DNA of 24,483 bases from the IMG/VR virus record IMGVR_UViG_3300025326_001455, positions 1 through 24,483 of that record. One strand, written 5' to 3'. This document shows positions 14,646 to 22,256 of this stretch, piece by piece. The translations under genes were made by a program, and so were the position numbers. Origin of the DNA: a virus. Under the pieces are notes generated by a model. The model was not told the origin of the DNA. It did not search any database and saw nothing but the letters and a program-made list of their open reading frames with translations. How positions within the stretch are numbered: the first letter of the stretch is position 1; the number at the start of each line of letters is the position of its first letter.

Positions 14646-15020
14646 TTATGCCGCCTTTCTTTGGAAGCCCAGCGCAGCGCACATCTGTTCCTGTCGCCTG
14701 GGGCTCATCAACGAATAGAGTGTCATTGTAACACCTCGTGCCCGTGATCCATATACCTGCCACACCCAATATGCTTTGTCTTTACCGCCAGGCTTAACTC
14801 GCCCGCCAAAAAGGCGCAGAAGACGTTCAAGGGGCTCTCGCTGTTTCTGTGTAACACTTACTGTGGAACTGTTTGGTCTAGTTGGTGAAAAATATCCCTC
14901 ACCCTCTAAAAACCCAGCGGCCCAGTGTAAACTCTTTGCATCAGCCTTTACGACTGCCTTCGCTGTCTCACCAAACTCACGCCCTAGACGGTAGCTGGTT
15001 CTTGTTGCGTGTCGGGGCAT
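14646..15020 (-). CDS. Free-standing LAGLIDADG-type homing endonuclease
   Basis: 124 residues. One LAGLIDADG-type motif, WAAGFLEGEGYF (33-44), is followed by the usual strand SSTVSVTQKQREPLERLLRL, then FGGRV, a W.W.V strand (YWVWQVYG) and a C-terminal helix SPRRQEQMCAALGF. The acidic residue expected at the active site is Glu41. A single motif in a short protein implies a homodimer. Such enzymes cut a specific DNA site so that their own gene is copied into it. The gene is inserted 3 bp after the major capsid gene and looks less GC-rich than its neighbours, as expected for mobile DNA. No intron or intein boundary is visible. Confidence 0.85.
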   Translation of the reverse strand: MPRHATRTSYRLGREFGETAKAVVKADAKSLHWAAGFLEGEGYFSPTRPNSSTVSVTQKQREPLERLLRLFGGRVKPGGKDKAYWVWQVYGSRARGVTMTLYSLMSPRRQEQMCAALGFQRKAA

Positions 15021-15023
15021 TAC

Positions 15024-15944
15024 TCAACCGCCTGAAGTGCCCCAGACGCCGCGCCATTCCCCATGCCCGACGAAGAACCCTTCCACGACCTTGCGCTTGA
15101 TGACCTCAGAGTCAAAGTCCTCTTCCATCCCGCCGCGCGGTCGCGTGTCCCAGATGAAGTTTAGGTCATGCTGGTCGCCCAACAGGAACCACTGGTCGGT
15201 GTCGGCGCCGAGGAAGTGGCTGACCATGAAGGACAGGCCCTCTTCGCGGAGCGCATTGACTTCGTTGTTCGCCGTGCCGGGCTTGAACTCGGACTGGAGC
15301 AACTCGCGCGCCGTGAAGATGTCCGCCGGGTTAATAACAATCATCTTGGGCCGAATGAGCTGCGGTCGGCCCCGGTCATCCAGGTTCTGCGTGTGGTAGT
15401 CCACAATCGCGTTCTGGAGGCCGGTGACGCCCAGGTCCACGTCGGCACTGGGCCGGTTGCGGAGTGTCGCCCCGCCGTCCAACCGCGTGTGGGCGGTGCT
15501 GAAGAGCGCGAGGCTGTCAAAGCCGGAGGCGTTGAAGCCCTCGGCGTTGGTGGTGCCAAAGCCGTTGACCAGCAACAACGCGGCCTTGGTCTCCTGCAAG
15601 TTCACGGCGCTGGTAATCAGCGCGCGCTCGAACTTCTCCACCTGCCCGTACAGCTCGTGGTCAACCATCTCCTGGGTAATTTTGTAGCCCAGGCCGAACC
15701 GCACGGGTGTGTACGCCTTCTCGGGGCCGAAGAGCGGATCATCATAGATGATGGTCTCGCCTTCGCCTTTGAGACGCAGCGGCCCAAAGTCGGAGAGCTT
15801 GTAATCGGTGACAGTTTGCTTCCGGGTCGAGCGGATGTTCACGAAACTCGTGTACTCCACCGGACGCTGGGGATACGCCTCGTGCCAAATATTGCTGATT
15901 TTCGGCTCCAAGAGCGAGATCGCTTGGGATCGGGTAATCGTCAT
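15024..15944 (-). CDS. Major capsid protein (HK97-type fold expected)
   Basis: 306 residues with AGGAG 7 bases before the ATG. Features seen in phage major capsid proteins are present. A long N-terminal arm leads into TSFVNIRSTRKQTVTDYKL; a spine-helix region follows with GYKITQEMVDHELYGQVEKF and LQETKAALLLVNG; and there are capsid-like loops with FSTAHTRLDGGATLRNRPSA and MIVINPADIFTARELL. The C-terminal strand runs VVEGFFVGHGEWRGVW. The size is normal for a protein without a fused scaffold domain, which matches the separate scaffold gene upstream. Its place after portal, scaffold and decoration genes supports the call. It would form the icosahedral shell. Confidence 0.9.
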   Translation of the reverse strand: MTITRSQAISLLEPKISNIWHEAYPQRPVEYTSFVNIRSTRKQTVTDYKLSDFGPLRLKGEGETIIYDDPLFGPEKAYTPVRFGLGYKITQEMVDHELYGQVEKFERALITSAVNLQETKAALLLVNGFGTTNAEGFNASGFDSLALFSTAHTRLDGGATLRNRPSADVDLGVTGLQNAIVDYHTQNLDDRGRPQLIRPKMIVINPADIFTARELLQSEFKPGTANNEVNALREEGLSFMVSHFLGADTDQWFLLGDQHDLNFIWDTRPRGGMEEDFDSEVIKRKVVEGFFVGHGEWRGVWGTSGG

Positions 15945-15963
15945 TTAGCGGCTCCTTTCTCGC

Positions 15964-16449
15964 TCAAGTCAGGAAGGTGGCGGACGAGGTGCTGTAGATC
16001 ACCTGCGTCAGCGCGTTGAAGGCCACCTCAACCTGCGAGGTGTCGGCTTGCACCGGCCCCACGATAGTCACCAGAGCGCTGAAACGCGACGCTTGGCCCA
16101 TCACAGTCGAAGCATAAGAGGCGATGTTCCCGACCTTGTAGATGACCGATGCCTGTCCGACCGAGACTGAGCTGGCGGTCACGCCAGTGGTGATGTCGGA
16201 GTAGGCGGTGCAGTTGGGCGCGGGAAGCGCCACGAGCACCGAGTTCAATCCCCCGACCACGGCGGTCGAAGCCGTCGAGTTGGACATCGCGATGCCGAGG
16301 CACTGCGAGTCGGTGGACAGATACTCACGCAGCAAGAAGGTGTCGTCGAGATTCAGCAACGCCCCTTTCTTGAACGTGGCGGCAGAGGTCGTGGGGAACC
16401 ATCTAAGTTCCCAATTGCCCCGCGCTGGAATCAAGCCGTATTCAGGCAC
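15964..16449 (-). CDS. Probable head decoration protein
   Basis: 161 residues from a GTG at 16449; GGAGG lies about 10 bases upstream. The sequence starts PEYGLIPARGNWELRWFPTT, then FKKGALLNLDDTFLLREYLS and VLVALPAPNCTAYSDITTG. Short beta strands with FKKGALLNL and a LGIAMS turn are the usual pattern of the small head decoration (lambda gpD/DUF2190-like) proteins encoded next to the capsid gene. It lies 19 bp upstream of the MCP gene. It would stabilise the expanded shell. The call depends strongly on gene order. Confidence 0.65.
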   Translation of the reverse strand: MPEYGLIPARGNWELRWFPTTSAATFKKGALLNLDDTFLLREYLSTDSQCLGIAMSNSTASTAVVGGLNSVLVALPAPNCTAYSDITTGVTASSVSVGQASVIYKVGNIASYASTVMGQASRFSALVTIVGPVQADTSQVEVAFNALTQVIYSTSSATFLT

Positions 16450-16500
16450 TGTCGGTACACCTCCACGACGCTATCGCGAGAGTGGCGCTTCGCATCGTTT

Positions 16501-17061
16501 TTAAGACTCCCGTTTGACGTAGGGGTCCGCGCCTTTCACGCGCGCACCCACGTCGTGTAAGTCGCCGCGCACCAGCGAGGCGTCAACGTCTTCGTTCATG
16601 CGCCGGGTGTAGGCCGCTTTCGCGGCGGCATTCCGCGCGGCACGCTCCCCTGGGGCCACCATCAACACCGTGTCGCCCTTGCGGACGGAGCCGTCGGCGG
16701 CGAACGTCGCGCCGGGCGGCAATCCCTTGAGCCACGGTTGGCCGATATCCTGCTTGGTCACGAGTTCGTAGCCGAGGTTGCCCGCGCCGATTTGCTTCCG
16801 GGCGTCGGGGTCGCCACGCACTGTGGTGGCACGCACCCACCGGCAGTTCACCGGCAGCGGCTCGATTTTCGCGTCGCGCCGGTCTTTCTTCCCTGCCGCG
16901 ACCGCGGCAAGCTCCAAGTCGCGGGCGCGCCGCATGTCGCTGAACCCCGGCACATAGGTGAGGTCACGGTCGGCACCGGACACATCGTAGAACTCCGGCG
17001 ACTCAAAGACATCGCCAAACTCGGTGCGAATCGTGGTGTCTACAAGTGGACGCTGCATCAT
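16501..17061 (-). CDS. Unknown head-module protein
   Basis: 186 residues. Two adjacent ATG codons (17061 and 17058) follow GGAG, and the start overlaps the scaffold stop. It is hydrophilic and rich in Arg, Asp and Ala. It contains LVDTTIRTEFGDVFESPEFYD, FSDMRRARDLELAAVAAGKK, WVRATTVRGDPDARKQIG and PGERAARNAAAKAAYTRR. No family is recognised. Its position between scaffold and decoration genes suggests a head assembly or internal head protein. The gap 16450-16500 that follows holds no gene and no clear terminator. Confidence 0.6.
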   Translation of the reverse strand: MMQRPLVDTTIRTEFGDVFESPEFYDVSGADRDLTYVPGFSDMRRARDLELAAVAAGKKDRRDAKIEPLPVNCRWVRATTVRGDPDARKQIGAGNLGYELVTKQDIGQPWLKGLPPGATFAADGSVRKGDTVLMVAPGERAARNAAAKAAYTRRMNEDVDASLVRGDLHDVGARVKGADPYVKRES

Positions 17062-17918
17062 GCGCTCCTGGCTTTGCCGATTTCACCGACAATCGGGTTG
17101 CGCTGGCCTTCAAACTTGTCGAGGTGTTCAAACTGCTTGTAGAACGCCTCGGGGGTCATCTCGTTGGCCGCGCAGAACTCCCGCACAACCTGTTCGGTGA
17201 CGCCCACAGCCGACGCTCGCTGCTTCCATTCGGCAGGAATCCGCTCGGACTCCAGCGAATGTTCTTTCACGGGGACCGGAACCGAGCCTCCAGCACCACT
17301 TGAGCGGATCGTCGGTTCCATAGTGGAAGCGAGTTTCAGCGCCTGTTCACGCGAAATCTCGTCCAGATGGTCTACCTTTACTAATTTAACGACTGTTTCG
17401 AGATTGTCAATAGTCCAGAGGTGCTTCGGCACCGAGGCGAGCTTCTGGGAAATCTCCGGGCCGTACTTCTGGAACACGTCGGCGTGCTCGCGGCGGAGCC
17501 AGCCGAGATTCGCGCTGGCGCCCAACTCCACGCCTTGATTGATCGCGGGCTGCACTTGGCGCGTCGAGATGTCGGCGAGCATGGCCTTGAGGTCTTTGCC
17601 GGTGATATAGTCGTCGTCGCCGACTGTGGGAGCGCCAGAATCACGGACAATGTTACTCGACGCCGCATTGTACTGCGTCTGCACGGCACCTTGTGCCTGT
17701 GGACTTGCCGGCGCGCGCTCAAAGGTGTTCACGAGGTTCTGAGCAATCCCAAGCACTTCTTCGGCGGTTTTTCCCCGAGCCCACGCGGGCGCGTTCTCAC
17801 CGTACCGGAACGGTTCCGGCGCGGGCGGCGTCGTGGACGTAGGAGTCCCACCAGGGGGTGTTGAGGAAGGTGTTTCGAGTGCGGGACTCGCGTTCTGCGG
17901 TGGCACGGGAGCGGACAT
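17058..17918 (-). CDS. Scaffold-like protein
   Basis: 286 residues with AGGAG before the ATG. The first 40 residues are Pro/Thr/Ser-rich and probably disordered (SAPVPPQNASPALETPSSTP). Then comes a largely helical, charged body (KTAEEVLGIAQNLVNTFE, WLRREHADVFQKYGPEI, REQALKLASTM, VTEQVVREFCAANEMTPEAF). A disordered start and a charged helical body between portal and capsid genes are typical of phage scaffolding proteins, which guide shell assembly and leave before DNA packaging. No protease is seen in the window. Its first 122 bp overlap the preceding gene in another frame. Confidence 0.75.
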   Translation of the reverse strand: MSAPVPPQNASPALETPSSTPPGGTPTSTTPPAPEPFRYGENAPAWARGKTAEEVLGIAQNLVNTFERAPASPQAQGAVQTQYNAASSNIVRDSGAPTVGDDDYITGKDLKAMLADISTRQVQPAINQGVELGASANLGWLRREHADVFQKYGPEISQKLASVPKHLWTIDNLETVVKLVKVDHLDEISREQALKLASTMEPTIRSSGAGGSVPVPVKEHSLESERIPAEWKQRASAVGVTEQVVREFCAANEMTPEAFYKQFEHLDKFEGQRNPIVGEIGKARSA

Positions 17919-18228
17919 CGTTAATCTCCTTGAGTGATGTGACGGCGGTCAGCACGTCATCGGGGAACTGGTAGCAGCGGCGCAGGGCATACAGCGCACC
18001 ACAGGTAAACAAGTAGCGATCATGGGGCATGCCCCCGGCCAACTCATTGAATTGGGACTCCGCCAGGGCCTCCAAGGCCCTGGAGTAGTGAGGCCAGTGC
18101 GGCGAGCTGGTCAGGGCCTTGAGCGCCTCCACCTCCGTCTCCGAAAGGCCCAGGGGGAGCGCCGTTCGTGGGGTCTTGCGAAGCCATTTGGTCATCCAAC
18201 GGGAGAATGGATTCCACATCGCGTTCAT
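17797..18228 (-). CDS. Overprinted small protein between portal and scaffold genes
   Basis: 143 residues from an ATG at 18228, with GGAG seven bases upstream inside the portal gene. The first 185 bp overlap the portal 3' end and the last 122 bp overlap the scaffold 5' end, each in another frame. The sequence looks like a real protein: Trp-rich MNAMWNPFSRWMTKWLRK, then LSETEVEALKALTSSPHW, ALEALAESQFNELAGG, DRYLFTCGALYALRRCYQF, and a polar end with FLNTPWWDSYVHDA. The middle 125 bp are not covered by any other gene, which leaves a hole without this gene. No family is named with confidence; small helical proteins in this position occur in related phages. A role in head assembly is likely. Confidence 0.75.
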   Translation of the reverse strand: MNAMWNPFSRWMTKWLRKTPRTALPLGLSETEVEALKALTSSPHWPHYSRALEALAESQFNELAGGMPHDRYLFTCGALYALRRCYQFPDDVLTAVTSLKEINDVRSRATAERESRTRNTFLNTPWWDSYVHDAARAGTVPVR

Positions 18229-20059
18229 CGTATTGCTCCAAGACACGTTTGTAGAGTTCTTGCAACCCGAGCGCCGCGCGCATGGCGACCTGCGCGAGTG
18301 GGGTGCCCTGGGCTTGCATCGCCACCTGTACAAGCTGAATGAACTGTGGGGCAATTTGGGCGCCAATTTGCAGCAGGGAGAGCGCGCCTTGACGCTCCAC
18401 TTCCTTGTTGGCGCTGCCACTGGTCGCGGTGAGCGTCACGCCAACGCCAAACTCGGCGGGCTCCATCGGCGTGGCGAGCTTCTCGGCGACGATCGCGCCT
18501 TCGGGCATCCCGAGCATGTCCGTCATCATCTGGAGCCAGCGTTGGCCACCGATGTCTACCGGCTGCGAGATGAACTGCTGGCAGAGCTGCACCATGCGCA
18601 GGCCGACCACGCTCAGGCCCTCGTAGCGCATGTCCTTGATGGTCAGGTCGGGGCGGCGGTTGCCTTCCTGCAAGAGCGACAACATGGTGGTCGCGGGGGT
18701 GCGGCCCGGCAATTGCTGGAGATTCCCCAGCTGGATGTCCGAGATGCCGGTGCGTCGCTCCCCGAGCGCATTGACCATTTGTTGCAGCATCGGCAGCGAA
18801 TTGTAGATGTCGGCCATTGGGAACACGCCGAAGTCTTGTCGCACATCGCCGTCGGTGAGCCAGACCTTGTAGGGGTACACCGGCTCGCCGGGGGAGATGT
18901 TGGCGCCGCTCTTCGCGACAATCATGCGCGAGTTCGCCAGCAGCACGTTGTCAATCGTGAAGTTCATGAGTTCGCTGGAGAGCGCCTGGAACATCTCTTT
19001 TTGTTCGCAGAGGCCGATGCCGTAGAAGCCATCGCCGGGGAAATAGCGGGTGGCGTCGTAGGGGCGCTGACCGTGGTGGTAGTAGGCGTAGACCGCGCGG
19101 AGGATCGTGCGCGTGGGCGCATGGTACCAGACCACGATGTCGTCTTCGCTGTCGCCTTGCGTGGCAAAGCGGGCGTGGACTTCCCACAACTCAATTTCCT
19201 TGGGCAGGTGCGAGGTGGCACCGCTGGGCGAGCCGCGCTCGCGGTCCTTGTCGAAGTCGTCGCTGTCCAGCGTGGTGGCGCTGGTGTTCCCACCACGCTT
19301 CACAAAGTCCAGCTCCTGAATCTTCACGTCGTGAGGCGGGCGCTCGGACTCCTCGAACTTGATAACGAGATCGAGCTTGTCTTTCGGGATGTTTGGGAGG
19401 AACGGCGCCGTGGCGCTCGCCAGCGAGCGCAGACGGTTTACGTTCACGCGCAAGCGCTCGGCGACCCACGGGGCGCCGCCCTGCTCGTCGGGCTGGATGG
19501 CGTAGCTGTAGCCGGGCAGCAGGAAATCGGGGAGGCGCACATGGTCCACATAGGGCGCGCTCACGATGCGCTGCTGCGGCTGCCGGAGGCCGAAGTTGTC
19601 ATAGCCCCAAACGCGGCGGCTCTCGTAGTTCCAGCCGGTTTTGTAAATCGCAGTCCCGAGCTTGACCATCTCCAAGATCGCGCGCTTGTTCACGCGGTAC
19701 ATCTTGAGGAGGCGGTGGTCGAGCACTTGCAAGAAGTCTTGCAGCGGCTTGGCGGCGTCTTTCCAGCGTTCGTTCAGCGGCGACACGCTCCAGAGGTTTT
19801 CGGGGGCGTGAATCGTCTGGATGTGCTTGGCGTAGAGTTGGTCCGCGTCGGTCGCCGACATCGGCAGGACGTAGTTCGCGGCTCCCTCATACGGAAAACT
19901 CTTAATCGCCTGCTTGGCGGCAGGCCGGTACTGCTCTAAGTAGGAGCGCCACGCGCGCTCCAACCCGAGGCGCGCGGTCTGCGCGTCGAGCAGTTCAACG
20001 TCTATGTAGTCAACAAAGCGGGCTTCGCGGCCCGCCGCCCACTTAACGCTGTCAGCCAC
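18044..20059 (-). CDS. Portal protein
   Basis: 671 residues from a GTG at 20059, directly adjacent to the preceding stop (TGAGTG). Size and pattern fit portal proteins of short-tailed and related phages. There is an N-terminal helical region (RAWRSYLEQYRPAAKQAIKS, then PYEGAANYVLPMSATDAD) and a stretch with EMVKLGTAIYKTGWNYE. A central beta wing contains KEIELWEVHARFATQGD. A stem and long C-terminal helices contain LLQIGAQIAPQFIQLVQVA. The last 50 residues are Gly/Pro-rich (NGAPPGPFGDGGGGAQGP), probably disordered, and overlap the next gene. It forms the dodecameric DNA channel at one vertex, binding terminase and later the adaptor. Confidence 0.9.
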   Translation of the reverse strand: MADSVKWAAGREARFVDYIDVELLDAQTARLGLERAWRSYLEQYRPAAKQAIKSFPYEGAANYVLPMSATDADQLYAKHIQTIHAPENLWSVSPLNERWKDAAKPLQDFLQVLDHRLLKMYRVNKRAILEMVKLGTAIYKTGWNYESRRVWGYDNFGLRQPQQRIVSAPYVDHVRLPDFLLPGYSYAIQPDEQGGAPWVAERLRVNVNRLRSLASATAPFLPNIPKDKLDLVIKFEESERPPHDVKIQELDFVKRGGNTSATTLDSDDFDKDRERGSPSGATSHLPKEIELWEVHARFATQGDSEDDIVVWYHAPTRTILRAVYAYYHHGQRPYDATRYFPGDGFYGIGLCEQKEMFQALSSELMNFTIDNVLLANSRMIVAKSGANISPGEPVYPYKVWLTDGDVRQDFGVFPMADIYNSLPMLQQMVNALGERRTGISDIQLGNLQQLPGRTPATTMLSLLQEGNRRPDLTIKDMRYEGLSVVGLRMVQLCQQFISQPVDIGGQRWLQMMTDMLGMPEGAIVAEKLATPMEPAEFGVGVTLTATSGSANKEVERQGALSLLQIGAQIAPQFIQLVQVAMQAQGTPLAQVAMRAALGLQELYKRVLEQYDERDVESILPLDDQMASQDPTNGAPPGPFGDGGGGAQGPDQLAALASLLQGLGGPGGVPIQ

Positions 20060-20233
20060 TCAACCCCACTTGACGACGCGGGCGCCGGGGTCGCTCGGAC
20101 CCTTGGGGCCGCCCACGGGGCCGAACTTCTCGGTGCCGTCTTGCTTGGTGACGCCTGCGGGCAGGCCCTTCGCGCTCCCCGTGGCGTTCACGCCCTTGCG
20201 GCCCGTGCGGCGCTGCTTTTGGGCGCGGCTCAT
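20060..20233 (-). CDS. Basic small protein of 57 residues
   Basis: The frame starts at ATG 20233, overlapping the upstream TGA (ATGA), and ends exactly next to the portal GTG. AAGGA and a G-run precede the ATG. The product (MSRAQKQRRTGRKGVNATGS, then a Gly/Lys/Pro-rich end KWG) is short and strongly basic, so it could bind nucleic acid. It fits the tiling of the operon and uses typical high-GC third positions. No family is recognised. The overlapping 63-codon frame (20052-20243) is its shadow. Confidence 0.65.
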   Translation of the reverse strand: MSRAQKQRRTGRKGVNATGSAKGLPAGVTKQDGTEKFGPVGGPKGPSDPGARVVKWG

Positions 20234-20535
20234 CCCACCCCATCCTTGTACGTGCTCACGCCCGCTGGTCGCTTGTCGCGTCCCCCGGAGGGCCCGGCGC
20301 GGGTGATCCCCGCGTCATGTGTCGTAACAGTAACACGAAGATTCTCCACGCCATCTGCCACGCGCACATCAGCAGGAGCACCCACAGCGCGAGGCAGAGC
20401 GTCGCTCCCCATTGTTGGAGCCGCGTGGTAGCTCGTGCGCGGCGGCGCTTCAGCCAGCGCGGTGTCATTGTACGTGTCGAGAGGATTGCTCATCGTTAAG
20501 CCTCCTGCGGGCTTGGTGTAGTTAGGCTTGGACAT
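20230..20535 (-). CDS. Small hydrophilic protein of unknown function
   Basis: 101 residues from ATG 20535, or 87 from an in-frame ATG at 20493. The inner start has a full AGGAGG at 8 bases and is the better-supported one. The outer start shares the TAACTTTC leader element seen at two other gene starts. The protein is low in structure and rich in Ala, Asp and Gly (SNPLDTYNDTALAEAPPRTS). Its stop overlaps the next ATG. No family is recognised. A second frame inside it (20256-20468) encodes a membrane-spanning peptide and is listed among the findings. Confidence 0.6.
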   Translation of the reverse strand: MSKPNYTKPAGGLTMSNPLDTYNDTALAEAPPRTSYHAAPTMGSDALPRAVGAPADVRVADGVENLRVTVTTHDAGITRAGPSGGRDKRPAGVSTYKDGVG

Positions 20536-20561
20536 GTAGTAGAAAGTTAGCAATTCTTGGG

Positions 20562-22214
20562 CTAAACGGCAAGACCACGCCGGGTGCGGTAGGCGGCGAG
20601 TTCGAACTGCTGGCGTTGCGTCGCTGAACGGAACGTGGAGCCGGGCATCCTCCGCAGGTGCCGAGGCAGGTATGCAAGAGCATCCAGAATGTCTTTTTGG
20701 GCAGTACGAGGAAACTGCGTGTATTGCGTACGGAAGCCGTGGAAGTTCGGACCCTTCCCGATGCGGATTTCCCCGCGCTGGAAGTAGGGCTCCAGGCCCA
20801 AGATTCGGATGTCCTTGTTCATACGCCCAGGCGGTTCCTCGTCTATGGTGACACTCAGACCCGCGCGGGTAAGGTGTTCGCGGACAAGTTGGATGAACGC
20901 CGCCTGCTGACCAACGCGCTCAATCACAAGCTTTCGAGGCTGATAGCGCGTCACCCAAGCGACAATCTGCTGGATACAAGCAAGAAACGTATCCCTCTCG
21001 GCATATACATCGAGGACGTTGTGAGACCCAGTGCCGTCGCTCCCAACAACCACGATGGCCGCGCGGGCGCGGTCCTCAAGCTGGCGTACGCCGAAGCCGC
21101 CGGGGTCCACAAAAAACAGGACATCGAGATCGCGGATGCCAAGAACCTTCTTGGCGCCTGCACCATCGGTGTAAACAATGCGCTGCTCATCGAGCCAATC
21201 GTAATATTGGAGCCACTCCACCTTAAAGGTGGCGGTCAGTTCGTCCGACGGGTTATTTAAGATATTTGCAGCGAACAAAACTTCATCACGAATCCGCGAC
21301 TGGGCCATGCGCTCCGCAGACCAAATCTCAGGAAAGGCTGGGCGCCCGTTTTCGATTCCTGAGCGCGTGAAAACCGCCAAGTCTCCAAGACGCTGCGCCG
21401 GAATAATTTGAATCTCACCGTTCGGCAATTTTGTGCGAAGATAAGACGGTGTGGGAGCTTCCCCGTAGCCAAAAGCCTTGTCCAGGTGATCGTACACATC
21501 GTCAAAGTACCAACGGGTGCCAACGAATGTGATCTCAGCATGTTCGTAGTTTTTGTTCAACAGCATATCTAACTGATTCACCCAACGCGACACGCCATGC
21601 ATGATCTGCCAACTTCCCGCGCGCGCGTTTTCGGCAGCCTCCCGTGAGATCATGTCGTCCACAATAATGATGTCTGGGTGTGTTCCTGTAACCGTGCCCC
21701 CGACACCAATCACAAAAATAGAAGGTTCTTTTCGCGCAGACTTACGATTTAGAATAATGCGCGACGCCGACCAAACGGTGTCATTGAGGTCAGGCGGGAG
21801 TACCTCTGGAAAGAGTGCCCGAAGTACTTTGTTCGATTCAAACTGTTGCTTGATCGCATACAAAAAGTCTTTAGCGTTTTGCTCTTTCTCATTGGCAATC
21901 AGGATACTTAGGTCGGGGTTGCCACAAAGCCGCTGAATGACATAGCTCTGTGTCAAGATCGTGGTTTTCCCCGTCTCGCGGGGCATCATAATTTTGCGGT
22001 AGCGTGCCGTGTCAAGTGCGGGATGTCCTGTCCGGCGCTCGACAAAGCGGCAGAAAGCGCGGTGGGCGTGCTCACGAATGGGAACACGCTCACCATAGCC
22101 AAGGACATAAGAAGCAAACCAAAACAGGTCGGTAAGCGCGAGTTCTCTGTACTTTTCCCAGGCCGCGTCGCCCGCAACAAACTCCAACGATTCAGGCGGG
22201 GAGAGCGTATTCAC
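20562..22214 (-). CDS. terL: Terminase large subunit
   Basis: 550 residues from a GTG at 22214. The N-terminal ATPase carries Walker A MPRETGKTT (77-85) and Walker B IIIVDD (182-187), followed by an FVGTRW coupling motif (230-235). The C-terminal RNase H-like nuclease has FFVDPGG (Asp370), IERVG (Glu432) and KDILDALAY (507-515) as its acidic cluster. It cuts and pumps phage DNA into the prohead with the TerS-like protein and the portal. The gene looks more AT-rich than its neighbours in places. No Shine-Dalgarno precedes the GTG; instead a perfect 15-bp dyad lies just upstream (22222-22236). In-frame sequence before the GTG reaches a stop, so the start is fairly certain. Confidence 0.95.
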   Translation of the reverse strand: MNTLSPPESLEFVAGDAAWEKYRELALTDLFWFASYVLGYGERVPIREHAHRAFCRFVERRTGHPALDTARYRKIMMPRETGKTTILTQSYVIQRLCGNPDLSILIANEKEQNAKDFLYAIKQQFESNKVLRALFPEVLPPDLNDTVWSASRIILNRKSARKEPSIFVIGVGGTVTGTHPDIIIVDDMISREAAENARAGSWQIMHGVSRWVNQLDMLLNKNYEHAEITFVGTRWYFDDVYDHLDKAFGYGEAPTPSYLRTKLPNGEIQIIPAQRLGDLAVFTRSGIENGRPAFPEIWSAERMAQSRIRDEVLFAANILNNPSDELTATFKVEWLQYYDWLDEQRIVYTDGAGAKKVLGIRDLDVLFFVDPGGFGVRQLEDRARAAIVVVGSDGTGSHNVLDVYAERDTFLACIQQIVAWVTRYQPRKLVIERVGQQAAFIQLVREHLTRAGLSVTIDEEPPGRMNKDIRILGLEPYFQRGEIRIGKGPNFHGFRTQYTQFPRTAQKDILDALAYLPRHLRRMPGSTFRSATQRQQFELAAYRTRRGLAV

Positions 22215-22221
22215 GACGTTT

Positions 22222-22236
22222 CAACTGTTTCAGTTG
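22222..22236. promoter_or_regulatory. Perfect dyad just upstream of terL
   Basis: CAACTG-TTT-CAGTTG (6-bp arms, 3-base loop) ends 8 bases before the GTG of the large terminase, where a ribosome site would be expected. It could act as an operator or as an RNA hairpin limiting terL translation. Confidence 0.4.
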
Positions 22237-22256
22237 CATAGCAAGACGGGCCTCGT

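Noticed and set aside
18119-19939. 606-codon plus-strand frame opposite the portal gene
   Set aside because: It is the antisense of a well-supported portal gene in GC-rich DNA, low-complexity in character (Val/Gly/Arg/His-rich), with no ribosome site or family motif.
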